Below, in pieces: positions 1 to 12,788 of a stretch of 64,000 bases of DNA. The stretch is from contig CM075102.1 in NCBI GenBank assembly GCA_037576195.1, positions 27,586,745 to 27,650,744 on the forward strand. The letters run 5' to 3'. The stretch's first letter is position 1; the number at the start of each line of letters is the position of its first letter. This DNA comes from Phytoseiulus persimilis (taxonomy: Eukaryota; Arthropoda; Arachnida; Mesostigmata; Phytoseiidae). Made by a program: the position numbers and the translations under genes. The notes under the pieces are model-generated. The model had not been told where the DNA came from, made no database searches, and was given only the letters and a program-made list of their open reading frames with translations.

Positions 1-62
1 GTCCAAACATATTGTTGCCATCACACAGGGTTGCGATGTCGCCGAAATTCCTCTGGGTCATC
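1..62. other. Possible exon edge at the left border
   Basis: The first 62 bases are open on both strands. On plus, a frame reading HIVAITQGCDVAEIPLG ends at CGA|GTGAGC, a donor-like site. On minus, MTQRNFGDIATLCDGNNMFG is equally protein-like, behind a weak acceptor. I recognise neither and cannot choose a strand. Confidence 0.15.
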
Positions 63-982
63 GAGTGAGCGCGGCGGTTCTGATTACAGTTAGAGATACG
101 GGCCGAGGAGGTGGCTCCGAGCCGGGTGTGATGATTTTTCTCTTTTTCGTCACGTATACTCCATATGGTGTCGACGTGTGTGTGTGGGTGGGTGGGTGTA
201 TGTGCGCCGTGGCAACAACAACAATAAGCTTCCCACCGCGTAGGGGAAGGAAGAAAGAAACAAACGTCAGCTTCTGCCTCTCTTCATAAACAGCGAAGGC
301 GGCGGCAGCAGCAGCTCCCACGTGCAGCATACTGGTCGATGTTGCGGAGCACGGCTCGCGCAGTGCCATTGCGCACAGGCTTCCAAGCGGTGGAGACGCC
401 ACAACTCGGACATTTTGTTTGATGAATGGAAGGCAAAGCAAACCGAACGGCGAGGTCGGCAGCATCAGCGCGCGAGCCCTCGCCAGATGTGCATTCAATC
501 AGATCGCCCTTGAAGGATGAGAATTCCTATCCCCCTTCCTTAACCTTACTCAACTAACTGGATTCCTCGCTGTGCGAGCCGTTGTCGCAACGTCCACTCG
601 GACCCGACAGGATCCGGAAAGGAGGGATCACTTGTTGTCCCCTAGGCCGGCCACCCGACCGACCGTAAGCCGCGACCACTTCCGTCGAACCGATAGTTGG
701 ATTCAGCAATTTGATTCCGGGTTTTCGAAGCGGGCTGATGAGCTGACGCGCGCACGGATCACTTGGAATCGTTAGGCCTCACTCTGTTATAGGATTATTG
801 TGAGGTCCCAATGGAGCGGAGAAATTAACTAGAACACGTTTCTTGACGTAGGAGCATCACAGTTCGCCTGAGATCAGAGAATATCTATTCACCATGCACC
901 TAAGCCGATCAATTGTTTCTCGTGAGAGATTCTCTTCCGAACTCGTTCGATCCCAGGTACTTGACGTTCTCGATAGCCTCAC
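63..982. other. No gene seen
   Basis: This segment is mixed-sequence DNA with a pyrimidine-rich patch and branch-like CTAAC/CTCAAC motifs at 530-565. No feature is assigned. Confidence 0.5.
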
Positions 983-1113
983 CTGCAACAAACATGCCTG
1001 ACGTTAGTGTGTCGTTCTATGCTAGGTATCAAGTTCGGAGCGAACTCGACGCTAATGGCTTTGAAGTAGCGGTTGAAACACTCGACCACTGGGTCGACGA
1101 GGAATCGTGACCT
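983..1113 (-). CDS. Unidentified candidate internal exon
   Basis: A 131-bp minus-strand open segment is bounded by a good acceptor (TATCCATTTCAG, just above 1113) and a consensus donor (TTGCAG|GTGAGG, just below 983). It runs phase 0 in, phase 2 out, and reads RSRFLVDPVVECFNRYFKA, EFAPNLIPSIE and so on. The sequence is not recognised. The string FNRYFKA..PNLIPSIE loosely recalls PiggyBac-type transposases, but that is not enough for a call. The plus strand of the same segment is also open, which weakens the case. Confidence 0.25.
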
Positions 1114-4100
1114 CTGAAATGGATATCGATTCACCAGTCGATCGCGAGCTTGGAGCTCAAAATGTTTGACAGTGCTTCTCCTCTGGATTTGAAGGAATGA
1201 CAGGACAGGAATCATCGATTGTGTGCTGAGGTGCGAACCTTCGAACGGCTCGAGCGCAGTCAGGGCAGCAGAGCACTGATGATCTTGACAGTGGATGATA
1301 TGACAAGGATCAAAGGCACCGAGGAAGAGCTCGACAGCTCTCAGATTCGTTTCGAGCGGCGAGAAGGTCGAGAAAAGTCCACGATGCCTGCTCCCGACAG
1401 ATCTGTGGAGCTTTGAACAAGCGGGTCCGGGAAAGCCACGTGTCCACTCAACCCGAATCTGTCTCGAGGTGGAGTCTTCTCCTCTACGATCGAATCCCAA
1501 TCGAGCTGACGGTGTCCGAACCCGACCGAGCTCCACGTTCCGGAATGAATCCGAAAATGAGGTGGCTGTAGCCTCTGCAGGAGTTCTGCTTCGACTCAAA
1601 GTGCGCGCTCCTGTTATCGTCCCATCATCTTTGAAACGGGCTGATATTGGTCCCGTTGAGCGATCGAGGAAGAACGGAGAAACCGCTGCCGATGGTTACA
1701 GCGCTCAAGGACTCGAGGATTGTCGCGTGGGACTCGAGCTCTCGAGTGGAACATTCGTGACGGATTCTCGTACCGCTTTCTCTTCTATTTTCATTTCGTC
1801 CCCGAGTATTGTCTTTCCGAATCGGAGGGGGTTTTTGGTGGTTGGAGTGGAATGGAAATTGGAATTATTGGCCCTAATCGTGAAGGTTTGGGCAGTTTCT
1901 GCGAGAGCCGCTCAGACATCGGTTCCAGGCATCTCACGACATCCACTCCGACGATATCTCCTGTTTTCGTTCCCTTCCGTGGACCTCAAAGCTCGTTGAC
2001 GAAACCCCACGGGAGTTCGGATCGAACACCGCCATGATTCTAGGTGCTATCCTACTATCCTTCTAGGTGCTGACGCTCGTTCTGGTCGATCGAGAGACCA
2101 CGCCGAACTGGAGAGCGCAGGAACAAAATCTGAAATCGCCTGCAGCGTCCTGGAAACAGAGTAGGGGAGGGAGGGGTCTCTCTCCGGTGATAACGAACCG
2201 GGATGACTGTCCTGGGGAAATAAAGGAAACGACCTCGCTTGCAGCGCAATCTGTTTCCTTCCATGAGGCTGTCAGGAGCCAGGACGCACAGAGGCGGGAA
2301 GGAGTTTTGTTAAGGAGGCGAAGGAAGAGGTATGAAGAGGGAACGCGACATTTCAGAGCCGACTGCGTTTTCGTTGTATGTGGCTATAGATACGAACGCT
2401 GACTGACTGGCTGGTGCCGACAGGTGTTCCGAAGAGATGTCAACAATCTTCCCGCGTCGAGCAAGGGAGCAAAACGACAGCCACTGAAAACCTGACGCGG
2501 GAGTCGATACGGGAGCCATAACGGGAAGAGAGATCGAGTAGAGTTTCGCGCATGCTCTCGGCCCGTTCGCCTTCCGATGAGGCCGTTCAGCCGGTCGGAC
2601 TCCCACGCCGATCCTTCTCCCTCATGAAGACTCAGACGTGTCGGCCTCATATTCCCCTCAATTTCCATTTTGAAGCTTTCCGTCATCATCACCGTAGGTT
2701 ATCGGGCGAGGGCCCGGCGGGAAGCTGACGACCTCCACCAGGAGGACCCTGACCGCGGCCTCCGGAAGAAAGCTCTACGTCTGTGGGAGGGCTGCTGACC
2801 GTCGGGCCCCTTGCCCGTCCACTCGCAGTGTGATTGCCGCGCACACAATGTGACACGAGACACCATCTGCAGAAACAACGACGAAGATGGCAGGGCGGCG
2901 GCTGCCATCCATGTTCTTCTACTCTGTTATCATTACCAGTGCGGTGCCGATTACCTCCTCCTCCCACCAGCTAATAAACTGAGGGATAGAAAGCGGCCGT
3001 CTACACGGAGGGAGTCTGCACTACAAACAGACGGCGGGGGTAGAAATGCGGCAGCGAAGAATATCGACCAAATGGGACAGACGGAGAACGACTCTGAAAG
3101 CTCATGAGCTTGCGTCATCACGGGGTAAGTCCCGGAAATTCAGGAGACGGAGCTCTCGGACGAATACCCAAGGAAATCACCTGAGGAGAATTCAGGGCGA
3201 GAGCGGCGAGGGGTCGAGGAGGACGAGCGAGGAAACTGTAAGAGACACGTCTGCGGAGCAGAGCGAGGCCGAGCCGGGAAGATGAACGAACGAGACGGCA
3301 GGGAGTCGGGTCTTCAGCAGACTTCGTCGACATGAGGACATTTCCGGAGGCGAAACACGCCGAGGCCATCGGTGAACAGCCTACGTATCGTTTCGGTCTC
3401 CGGACGCATTCGTCACCCGCCCGGACGTTTGCGCGCAGGTACGTGCCATCGTTCACTCGTTGGTCTACGGTTACTCTGCGGATGGCCGAGGGTGCCCGCT
3501 TTCCTCGGAGGTTCCCCAAGCCTGCGCTCTTCCATCTGCCGCCGCCGGTGGTGTCTTCGTCGGAGGTCCGCGAAGCTTCCTTCCATTCTTCCTCCGTTGC
3601 GTTCGTTCGTTCTGGCTCTTCCAGCCGTCATGCAGCCGGCAGTGTGGCGGTAGAGGAGGAACCGCTTGTGCAATACTGCTGCATCAACAACACTATTATC
3701 ACAAGCTTCAGTCACTTAGTGCACTTCATCTATCAAGGATTGACGTGGGTGAGAACGAGCGAGGCAGGGAAGTTGGTTCACGTTTTTTTTTTTCCTTCTG
3801 GTCGGGATAGCTGCAGCAACAGCAAGAAGAGCTTTCGAACCGATGTGAGCAGGGAAGTATGTCCTGGTATCGAATTCGCCCGACCCAAGTCCTGAGTCCG
3901 TTGTTCGGTCGCGCATGTCCGGACGCTCGCAGAAAAAGCCGATCGGCCAACGCAAATCCGATTCGCGAACGCTCCCAACCTCAATGACCTTCCGATTTGG
4001 GGGGATCTCCGCTGCGCGTTGTGATCGAACACGTGACGACCGGAACCTCCTCTGAACGTTGCGATTGCCGCCTCGGACCGCGGGTGTTGAACAACAGCGA

Positions 4101-7100
4101 ACGGCATCTGCTTCGGCAGCGATAACAACATGGGCCAGCCAAAGTTGCCAACGAAGAAGGGAACAACTTCCGAGTTCAACATCATCAACTACAACGGAGA
4201 CTGCCGCAACGAACGGGACACCTAGGACCAGGCGAGAGTGCCTTGGGGCAACAAGGCAACGGGCCGAATGCATTCTGTAGAGGAAGAACGACGACGCCAA
4301 CGGGAGAACGAGCGAATTCGCAAACGGCAAATTTTTGTACTTTGTGATGTTTTTAGGCTCGATAGAAGGCCGCCGGCTCGCCCTTCGTACCCCCGAGTTT
4401 TCCCTTCCAATTCATTCTTCACGTCCGCCCCAGCTTCCTCCGGTACCGCATCGCCACACCCCTCCATCATCCCTTACCCTCTGAGAATTTTCCTCCAAGT
4501 TTCCTTCCCCAATGAAAAGTGCTCCCGCTCCGCAGCGTCGCTCTCCTTTGGAACGGTCCGCGCAACGAGCGAACCGACCGACCGACCAACGAAGCGCTTG
4601 ATAACAAGTTCGCATTCGGCGCTGTTTCACTCTCGACGCGAGGCTAAACGACAGGCTTCGCGTAATGACGGAGGAACTACGCGGACAGCGACGGCGACCC
4701 GGGGACACCTCGAATCGAGTGAGCCGGGAGCGCTGAGGAAGGAAGGAATCGATGTGTGAGCCGGTCCACCGGGGAAGAACTTCGCGTTCTCAACTGCACT
4801 GAGGACCGCCGAGGAGCCAAACGATCGCAAAGTGCAGCTCCTTGACCGATGGGTCTGCCAGAGACCGTCCACACCCGCATCAGTGAGAGCAGCGTGTTGT
4901 GGAAGGAACGATTCCAGCCACTGGGATTAACGCGGCTCAGGCAAACTGATCTCGTTCCTTTCGGCGGAAATTAATCACAACGGCTGGCACTGAGGACTTA
5001 TCTCTGTCTCCCTCAACGATGAAGGATCAAAGCTGACGGCAATGATATTCCGGAACAGCTGGCGAAGAACACAGATCGTAGAGGAGATAACAATTGTCGG
5101 AGCTCCCTCTGACGGCAGAAACCGGCCACCGAATGACATGCAGAGCCAGCGGTTCGTTCGCGCGGAAGATTCGCGCAGCACTCGGCGAGAGCTTGAGACT
5201 GGACCCGCCGTCCTAATAAATCTTTGTCACTGTTGGCGCCATTCTGTTGATCGGGAACTACGTCCATCCCTCTCTCGCCCTTCGCTTCCGCGTACGGCAC
5301 ATCTCGGATGTTTAATGTCGTGCACAGGCTGCAATTGCTCGAGAACAGATCCAGATAGACCGTTAGCTGTCCCCGAGGACCCCGTCTTGATCCTCCCCGA
5401 GGTCTTGTCCGCCGTTGCGGTTGCTGCTCGTCAGCATTCTGCCTGGTTCGCAAGGTTCCCCATGCTCGGCGTCCCGAACGTAGGGCAGGCCGCGCCTCTG
5501 TCGAACCCTTGCCAACAACTCCCCAAGTCAATGGGTCGCTCCAGGTAGCTATATTTCCAATCTGGCGCCCGACGACTGGTACCCCCTCCCTCCGGAGTCA
5601 ACTCCTCTTCCATCGAACAGCCGCGGCCAAACTGCTTCGGAGAAGAACGTAACCCCGAACTGCCACTACGGACATCGTTCATGGAGTGCAGGCTCGTGGA
5701 GTTTCCGTGACGATGACTCTTCTTCCCTTCATTAAACTTCACTCATACCGCTAACAAGGTTATGAGAGCAAACTTTCGAATTCCACTCGACTGAGAGGAT
5801 CACGGAGATGTTTCCAGCCTCGCTCGCAGCTTATGGCTCGAAACGCCGTCGAGAATATTGGGGAGTCACTGCAAGAATGAAGTTCGGGGAGCATGATTTT
5901 TATTTTCTCTCCGCTCGAGAGAACACCAACGTCGACGACGACAAAAACCAACGTCCCCGCACCACAACCAGAGAAGCTATGGCCAAGAGTATTCAAATAT
6001 TCCGGGTGCTCACTTTCTACGGATTTAGCTTCTTGGAGTGCGTCCTGCTTCCTGCAGGGAATTCCTCCAGACTCCTCCAGGACGAATCCCCCAGGAATAT
6101 CACCCAACAATAAAGGAGCCATCCCTGCGTCAGTGCGCACGCCCGCTACTCCCCGCACATACCTGTGCGAGGTTTCGCTAGCCACTCGGTGATTGTTGGG
6201 GTGGGGGAGTATCCTCTTGGTAAATGACGGGACTTGAGCAGATGAGAAGGAAAAAACACTGTGCCGCCAAGTGCAGCTGCGCATCGGCTCGCGAGCCGAA
6301 ACCGGCCAATCTCCGAAGAATTCAAAGCCGGTATCCGGGAAGGACGAAGTTATCCACGGAAGGAAAAGGAGCACTCGCGATCCAAGCAGAGCGGCCGGGA
6401 ACGACCGCCATAGAGAAATTGTGCGCTCAAAGTCCTGAGCCGAAGATGGAGTTGAGCGCGCTTTGACACACGGAAAACCCGGCGAAACGATTCACCAGAG
6501 GCGGGAAAGACTCAATTCTCCCTTTTCCTTCTTCTGCATACACCCTTCTTGAGATTTCCTCCTTATTTCACCCGTTCCCGATTCTCTGTGGTCGGGACAC
6601 CAGATTTCGGACTGCTCCATGGCGAAAACTATCCTCACCGAGCTAAACGAGTCAGAATCTCCCTACAGCACCTCCTACAGTACTTTTCCTGAAGCTGGTC
6701 TCAGGAATGAGAGGTGACGCTCTCCACCTCTGGTGAGACCTGACCTATGATGGTGACGAGGAACCCTCGACCCGGAACTTGCAAACCGCACCGTCAAGTA
6801 CCCTGTTCATCAAGGACTCGGGAACTTCCTTGATGGTGCTTCTAATGAACTCTGCCACGAGAAGCAATGCGAAGAGTCTCCAGAGATCCACTCTGCACAT
6901 TATCGGGCGAAAACTTTCCTGTTTCCATTCCAGGTGTCATACACGGCCTTGATACTCGGCACGACGGATCGGCCTGAAGGGCGACAACTACGCGGCCCCC
7001 TTCGAAGCCTGTTTCCGGAACCACCTATCTGGCCAATTTTCGGTCTCGCTGAGCTTTCCGACGACGTCTCTCGGATGAATTCGTTGGAATGAAACAAAGT

Positions 7101-10100
7101 CGTCTGCCTGCTCAGAGCGGGGCTCGAACCCGTTGCTAATGATGAAGGCAGCGCTTCGCAGCGGTCCGGTAGGCTCGAAAAGTGAATGGACGCGCAGGAC
7201 GACCGGTCAGGTTCAGGCATCGGACATCCGCGGAACGGGCCGTTCGTCTCGAGCCCGAGGGCAGGATCTTTTGTCACTAGATGATGGAATGCCCCGGAGA
7301 GAAGAACGACGAACGGAAATCGCTTCCGCAGCCGCCTCGCACCCAGTCACCGTTGCCTCCGCCGTCGACGTCGTGTATCGGATAATCTCCGCTCGCTCCT
7401 TCCCGACGTCGCTAACGCCGAAGACGACGCCGTCGATTTTCTCCCTTTTTGTTCGCGTCCTAATCTCCTGCGTTCCTTTCCATCCTCTCTCACCTCCGTT
7501 CGCCCGCTTTTTTTGAGCTTGTTCCAAAGTGCACTTGAACCGACTTATCAGCTTGAAGCGGCTGCATTTGGGAATTCTCTCCGAGCATATTTTCCACCCG
7601 ACATGTAGGATCGCGCCGCGTTGGATCACCGACGAACGTCGAGCGACCCGCTCAACGAGCCCGGACATGCGAATGGTTCCTACCGCGAGGATCGAGAGCA
7701 ACGACTGCGGCTGTGTCGAAGTGGAGGAGGGGGAGAAGCTCAACGACGCTCTCGTTCAACGTCCGATGCGGACATGTTCTACTCCCTGTCCACGCACCCC
7801 TCTGCTGATTGATTTATTGATTGGGCCCCATTCACTTACAAGCGCCGGAAGATTATCGTGCTCGGCGATCAGACGACGAGCTCCCCAGAATACCGACTCG
7901 GCTCCCTGTGTAGCACTTTGCGACGAAAGACCAGTGATCCAGTTGGTTGACTCTCCTGAGGGACTCGAGGCGGGGGAATCCTTGTGCTAGAGGAGAACAC
8001 TACGAATGAAAAGCTTGTCGGCCAATGCACGGCAGTTGCGATGCGCATATTCCACGGATGGACAACAAGAATGAGGCCATCGAATTCCATTCTCGGGCGC
8101 ATGCGTCGAACGAGTGTCTAGAAGCCAGACACGACTAATTCAATCCTCAGATCGCGAGTTGGGAACCAATGTTCGAATGGTTGCGGGCTTCCTGGCAGGT
8201 TTGGTTGAGGTCGGTTGGCTTCCTCTAGGGATCCGCCGTTCCCGAACAAGTTGGGAAAAGTGGCAATAGCCAAGGTTCCAGTCCTCGATCCATCTATCGG
8301 TCGGTCGGTGCTGGGGATGGGCAACAGATGGTACAAGAAGCCGCTCCAAAACCATGGTTCTGGACCCGAACCGAAGGAGTAACGACAGGCAGCAGTTCCT
8401 TCTGAGGAGCGCAGGGGTTCGCGAACTCGCGCTCGGGTGCGGAACCTCCCGGTGGTGCGTTCACTCGCAACTCTACTCAAATGCTGATCCGTGAACATCG
8501 ATACACAAGATGTCTCTTCCGCTCCCGTCGTTCCCCCATCCGCCGAATAATCTCGTCGCCGCCCATCCTCGACTTCACTCCGGCTGATTCTTCGGATGTC
8601 GAACGCACACGCAGATTGTCCAGCAAACATTATCGAGTCGGTGGCTTGGATGCCTTCCTCGAGCCCGCTGCGAGCGCCTCGAATAAAAACTCATTTCCTC
8701 CATGCAGTCCTCGCCGCTCGGGCTTGGTCGCTTCAGTTGGGACCGGCGCGACGACAGAAGCCGTTGGCCTCACGCTGGGAGAGCTTTGCGGCATTCGCTC
8801 GGGCCTCCTATCTCGAGTCAAGCCGAAATCCATTCCCAGGACGCTAATCAATCAACTCGCTGCATTCACGGAGTTCATTCAGCTAGTTGTGGCCGACCAT
8901 GAGGCGAGCGAGAGTATTTGCGCTACTACCCCCCTACGTAATTCGGGCATACGGCGGAAGATCCACCGTTGTGTCTCTCCTTGCAACACATGGTTAATCA
9001 GGAATATTTGCTCGGCGCGACGAGTCCAGGCAGCCGCCTCCAGCGTCCTATATTGAGCGATACCTGTAGCGTTAATCAGGGCGCCGAGCAGACAGCCCTG
9101 CTGGCAACAAGGAGGAACGCGGCCGAGTCGGCAGCGACTCAGGCAAACAGGCCGAAGAGCCTTTGTGCGTCCTATTCGCGGCAGCTTGCGGTGAGCGACG
9201 GCATCGGGGTCGGGCCGCCAACCCACAGCCTTGCCATCAGGTGGCACTGAGACTAGCAGCCGTCGAGAGCGATGTGACGCAACTGAAGCCTCCCGAGGAA
9301 TTCCCGTCGGCGACGCAGGAGTCGACGCCGACGACTGGATTGAACTGTTTGGAATCTTCCTCCTCTGGAGAGATTCGCGCTCAGATATGCTGAATGGAAA
9401 GCTGTCCTGGGGGCGGGCAGGTTTTCGAACTCACTGCCTTGTAGACCGCGCTCGCTCCCTGTTCCCTTCAGAACATCCAGCCGCGATGTGTGAGGCAAGT
9501 CGTCGTGGGGGCTGAAACCCTCGCTTTGCATTGGATTCATCCGGCGGAGCTTTTGTGTCGCTCTTTCCCGCTGATGCCGCCGCATCTGCAACGTGACAAC
9601 GGCCGCGACGCCGCGCCGTCGGAAATGAACAGTTCTGATGAAGGATCCAGGGACGTGAATTACGTGACGTAGCCGCTCCCAAAAGGATCAAACGCGACGA
9701 GAGTTCGCAGCGACAACGGAGGCGAGTGTCAACGGCTGCCTTCGAGACCAGAAGCGATGATGCTTTCGTCATCGTGGTTTCTTTTTTGGTGTGTATCTTC
9801 TTCTCCCAGGCCGGATGTTCGGGAGAGAAGTTGCAGTTCTCCTCCGAGTGTGCTCCTTCCATTTTCACTTTCTACTGGCTTATTGTCGCCATGCTTTCCT
9901 CTCTCCACTCGATAACAATGAACGGATGGGTCGGTCGACTCGCCCGGACGAACAGACGCGCGGGTGGACGAATGGTCGGAGACCCCTGAAAATGACCTTG
10001 CCTCCTCCATCTTGCTCATTTTTCCCCTTCTGTTGTCGCCGACGTCGCACAAAAATCGGTGTTGCTTGCCAAAAACCGCCGCGGTCCGTCTGGCACTCCA

Positions 10101-12752
10101 TCGAATTGAGACGGTACTGCTCGGCCACTGACGGCGGCGACGATATCTGCGAGGTCTCTGCCCGCGTTTGTCTCAACTGCCACTGGGAAGCTCCGCCGCA
10201 CGGACTCCTCACTGACCCAATTCGATTCCCTTTTGGTTCCGTCGGAAGGGTTCGAGCTCTTCCTCTCGTTGTTCGACGCCGGAGTTGAGCAGCGAGCCCT
10301 TCATTGACATCGCTCGTTCCCCTCAGAGACGGAGTTTCTCTTTCCCTGAGTCCCTGGAATCTCTGTTTGGCAATTAGCGGACTAAACCTGACGGATCCGA
10401 AAGCTGCGAATCAGCCGTCCGTACAACGAGGTGGAACGACGAACTTCGATTGTCGCTGTGCCGACTCTTCCCTGAGCGCAGTTCGGCTTCTATCGCGAAC
10501 GAGGGACTATCAGACTGACTGAGCTCGAGGGGAGGGGTTGGGCCGGCGGAACTTCTTCGGAATCCGATCCCAACCGGCCTTTTGAAGGAACGACTCCCGG
10601 ACCGAGCTGACGACTTGAATTGGAACTTGTCAGGTGGCGGAAGGCGAATGGAAATATCCAAAGCTCCGGATGTATGCCCGGAAGTGTTTGGCATAGGAGG
10701 CCCCGACCGCCGCGAAGTCGCCCTCCTTCCGGAACCTTCGGTCTCCATGATTCTTGCGGTGCCCGAACGGACGACGCGGATTTCGTTGAGACGAATAAGG
10801 AGAGTCGTTGCTCGAGTTGAATTCCCCGTCCTTGCAATGTGCCGTTGTCGCTCAGTTGAGCTGCGCTTCCGCCTGTTCCAGCGTACTTTTTCCTCGGATA
10901 CATCGATGGCGAAATACGAGTACACGAGAAACCCGAGTCAAGATCCAAGTTGACTTTGAAGCATGAGGAATATAGTGCCGACCGCAGAACTCAGTGACAG
11001 CACCGGGAACCTCTCGCCTAAACGGGGCGAGCTCAGCCGCTCGCGCGCGTTTCGTCCCTCTGGCGAAAGATGAGCTCCCTCAGGATCGTGTTTCGTTTCT
11101 GGGAGTCCGAAACACAGGGGTTAGGGCACTGCTGGAGCCGGCTTGAGCGTTCTCTTCCTCATAATCCGCTCGATTCCGACGTCGGGTGAAGGTGTTCATC
11201 ACGCTGAACAAACATCAGCTCGAACGGACATAAACCGCGTCGGCCCGAGAAACGCACAGGTATCCTGAGACTTCCGATGGATCGACTGCGCGGCGGCTGT
11301 CGGACCTCGAGCTCCAGGATCGTTGGCTTCTTCTCAGAACCAACGCTGATTCTATCGGCAGTGGCCTGTCTTGACGTCACGGAGCCGCCTAATGCCTAAA
11401 CATAGGACCAATTATCTGCGCATTAACTCGTCACTCGGCCGAAAATCGTTGACTACACCGATGAGCTGCTCGACTCAGCGTACCGCGTCGCATCCGACCG
11501 GAGTCAGAGACTGAGAAAGTCGGGCGAGGTACCCGAGGTGAGGAGCTCGAGCTCCGATGTCCCGTGGCCCGAACTCCATGGAAGGAATTGTATCGTGGCC
11601 GAAAGTGAATGCGTTCCGCGACAAACCCGGGGAGCTTTGTATTTATGGGGTGATCGGACAGGGGCCTGGTAACGCTCATCCAGGCAAGTCTCGGAGCTTG
11701 TATGGGATCGAAAACTGTGGAAAAACAACCGATCGAGAGCCGATCAACGATATTTGATACGTTGAGGGAACGCGATTCGTGTGCGATAGTCGCGGCGCTG
11801 TCGACAATCGACAAGTGTTTCAGAGAGGACGCACAAATCTGGAGCGAGCAACGATTCAATCGACGGAAGAGCGCTCTATCTTCGCTAGAGCATGAGAGCC
11901 ATAGTTGGACAATACACAGGCATCCGGTGTTCGGATCAGGCACTTCAGGAACTTGCTCCCTGAAAGGGGCATTCAGGAGGCGCGAAAGCTGGGAGCTCAC
12001 TGCGTACTCATTAACAGCTGAAATAACCTCTTCCTCAGCAATGAACCCGGCTCTCGCTCAAGAGTAGTTTCCCGTCCCTCTTTGTTGAGAGTCTCGTCCA
12101 ACAACGCGTCGTGTTTCGGACGTTATCGTCCCAGCCAGGTGCAAAAACGCGGCCGGGTTAGGTTCAGATTCGCCAACGGAAAACTAAGGACGCTCTGGGG
12201 ACGAGCAGCCGCGGCGGAGACGAAGGGAGCATCCCAGCGACGAACTCGCCAACCGACGGGAAAAAGACACAATCAACCGCCGGTCCACCGTCCAAGCCAT
12301 CCGGCCCGCCACCCGATCGAGCGCTAGGAGGCGGACGGGGATTCCCAAATGGAGAAACGTATTCAGAGGAGAGCGCTACGGACAGACAGGCGGAAGCCTC
12401 TTTCCCAGTTTTCCATTTGCCCTCAACCGTTGGCCGGTCCGCATCGCCGACGACGATTACGAAGATTTTCTGAGTGATGCAGCTCTTGTCCGGCTCGCTG
12501 GATCTTCTGCATTGATGTGCGCGATCCTGGTGCCCAACGGAGCTGGAAAACTATTCGGCGTCACTTCACGCCCACTTCCAGTATCCTCCCTCGAAGGGAT
12601 GGGAGAGCTCTCCCCGGCTTCTCAAACTAGAGGCGTTGTCTCCCACTCTCTGTACCACCGTGACTTCGGCTCCTGGATCGAAATCGGATTCGACAAGCCC
12701 GCCGAGTGGATCGAGCGATCGACTGTTGCTTGCAATACTGCAGCCTTCTCCC
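1114..12752. other. No gene assigned (11.6 kb)
   Basis: GC-rich DNA with long open frames on both strands but no family I recognise. It includes a GACC tetranucleotide run near 4575-4592 and pyrimidine-rich patches at 3480-3600 and 4340-4520. One ATG-initiated plus-strand frame at 11702-12067 looks somewhat more protein-like than its surroundings. A tRNA-like B-box near 7121 did not fold into a tRNA. Confidence 0.5.
11702..12067 (+). CDS. Weak candidate ORF, unidentified
   Basis: A 121-codon frame with an ATG start begins MGSKTVEKQPIESRSTIFDT and contains ERDSCAIVAALSTIDKCF and an Arg/Ser/Glu-rich middle. No domain is recognised and no splice structure stands out. The opposite strand is also open for 189 codons here, so chance openness in GC-rich DNA is a serious alternative. 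Confidence 0.15.
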   Translation: MGSKTVEKQPIESRSTIFDTLRERDSCAIVAALSTIDKCFREDAQIWSEQRFNRRKSALSSLEHESHSWTIHRHPVFGSGTSGTCSLKGAFRRRESWELTAYSLTAEITSSSAMNPALAQE

Positions 12753-12788
12753 GAGAGAGGGAGAAAGAGAGAAAGAGAGAGAGAGAGG
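12753..12788 (+). repeat. GA-rich microsatellite
   Basis: About 36 bases of imperfect GAGA/GAAA units, purines only on the plus strand. Confidence 0.9.

Noticed and set aside
7121-7165. tRNA B-box-like GGGTTCGAGCCC on the minus strand
   Set aside because: No matching A-box or acceptor stem could be found upstream, and the T-stem pairs poorly.
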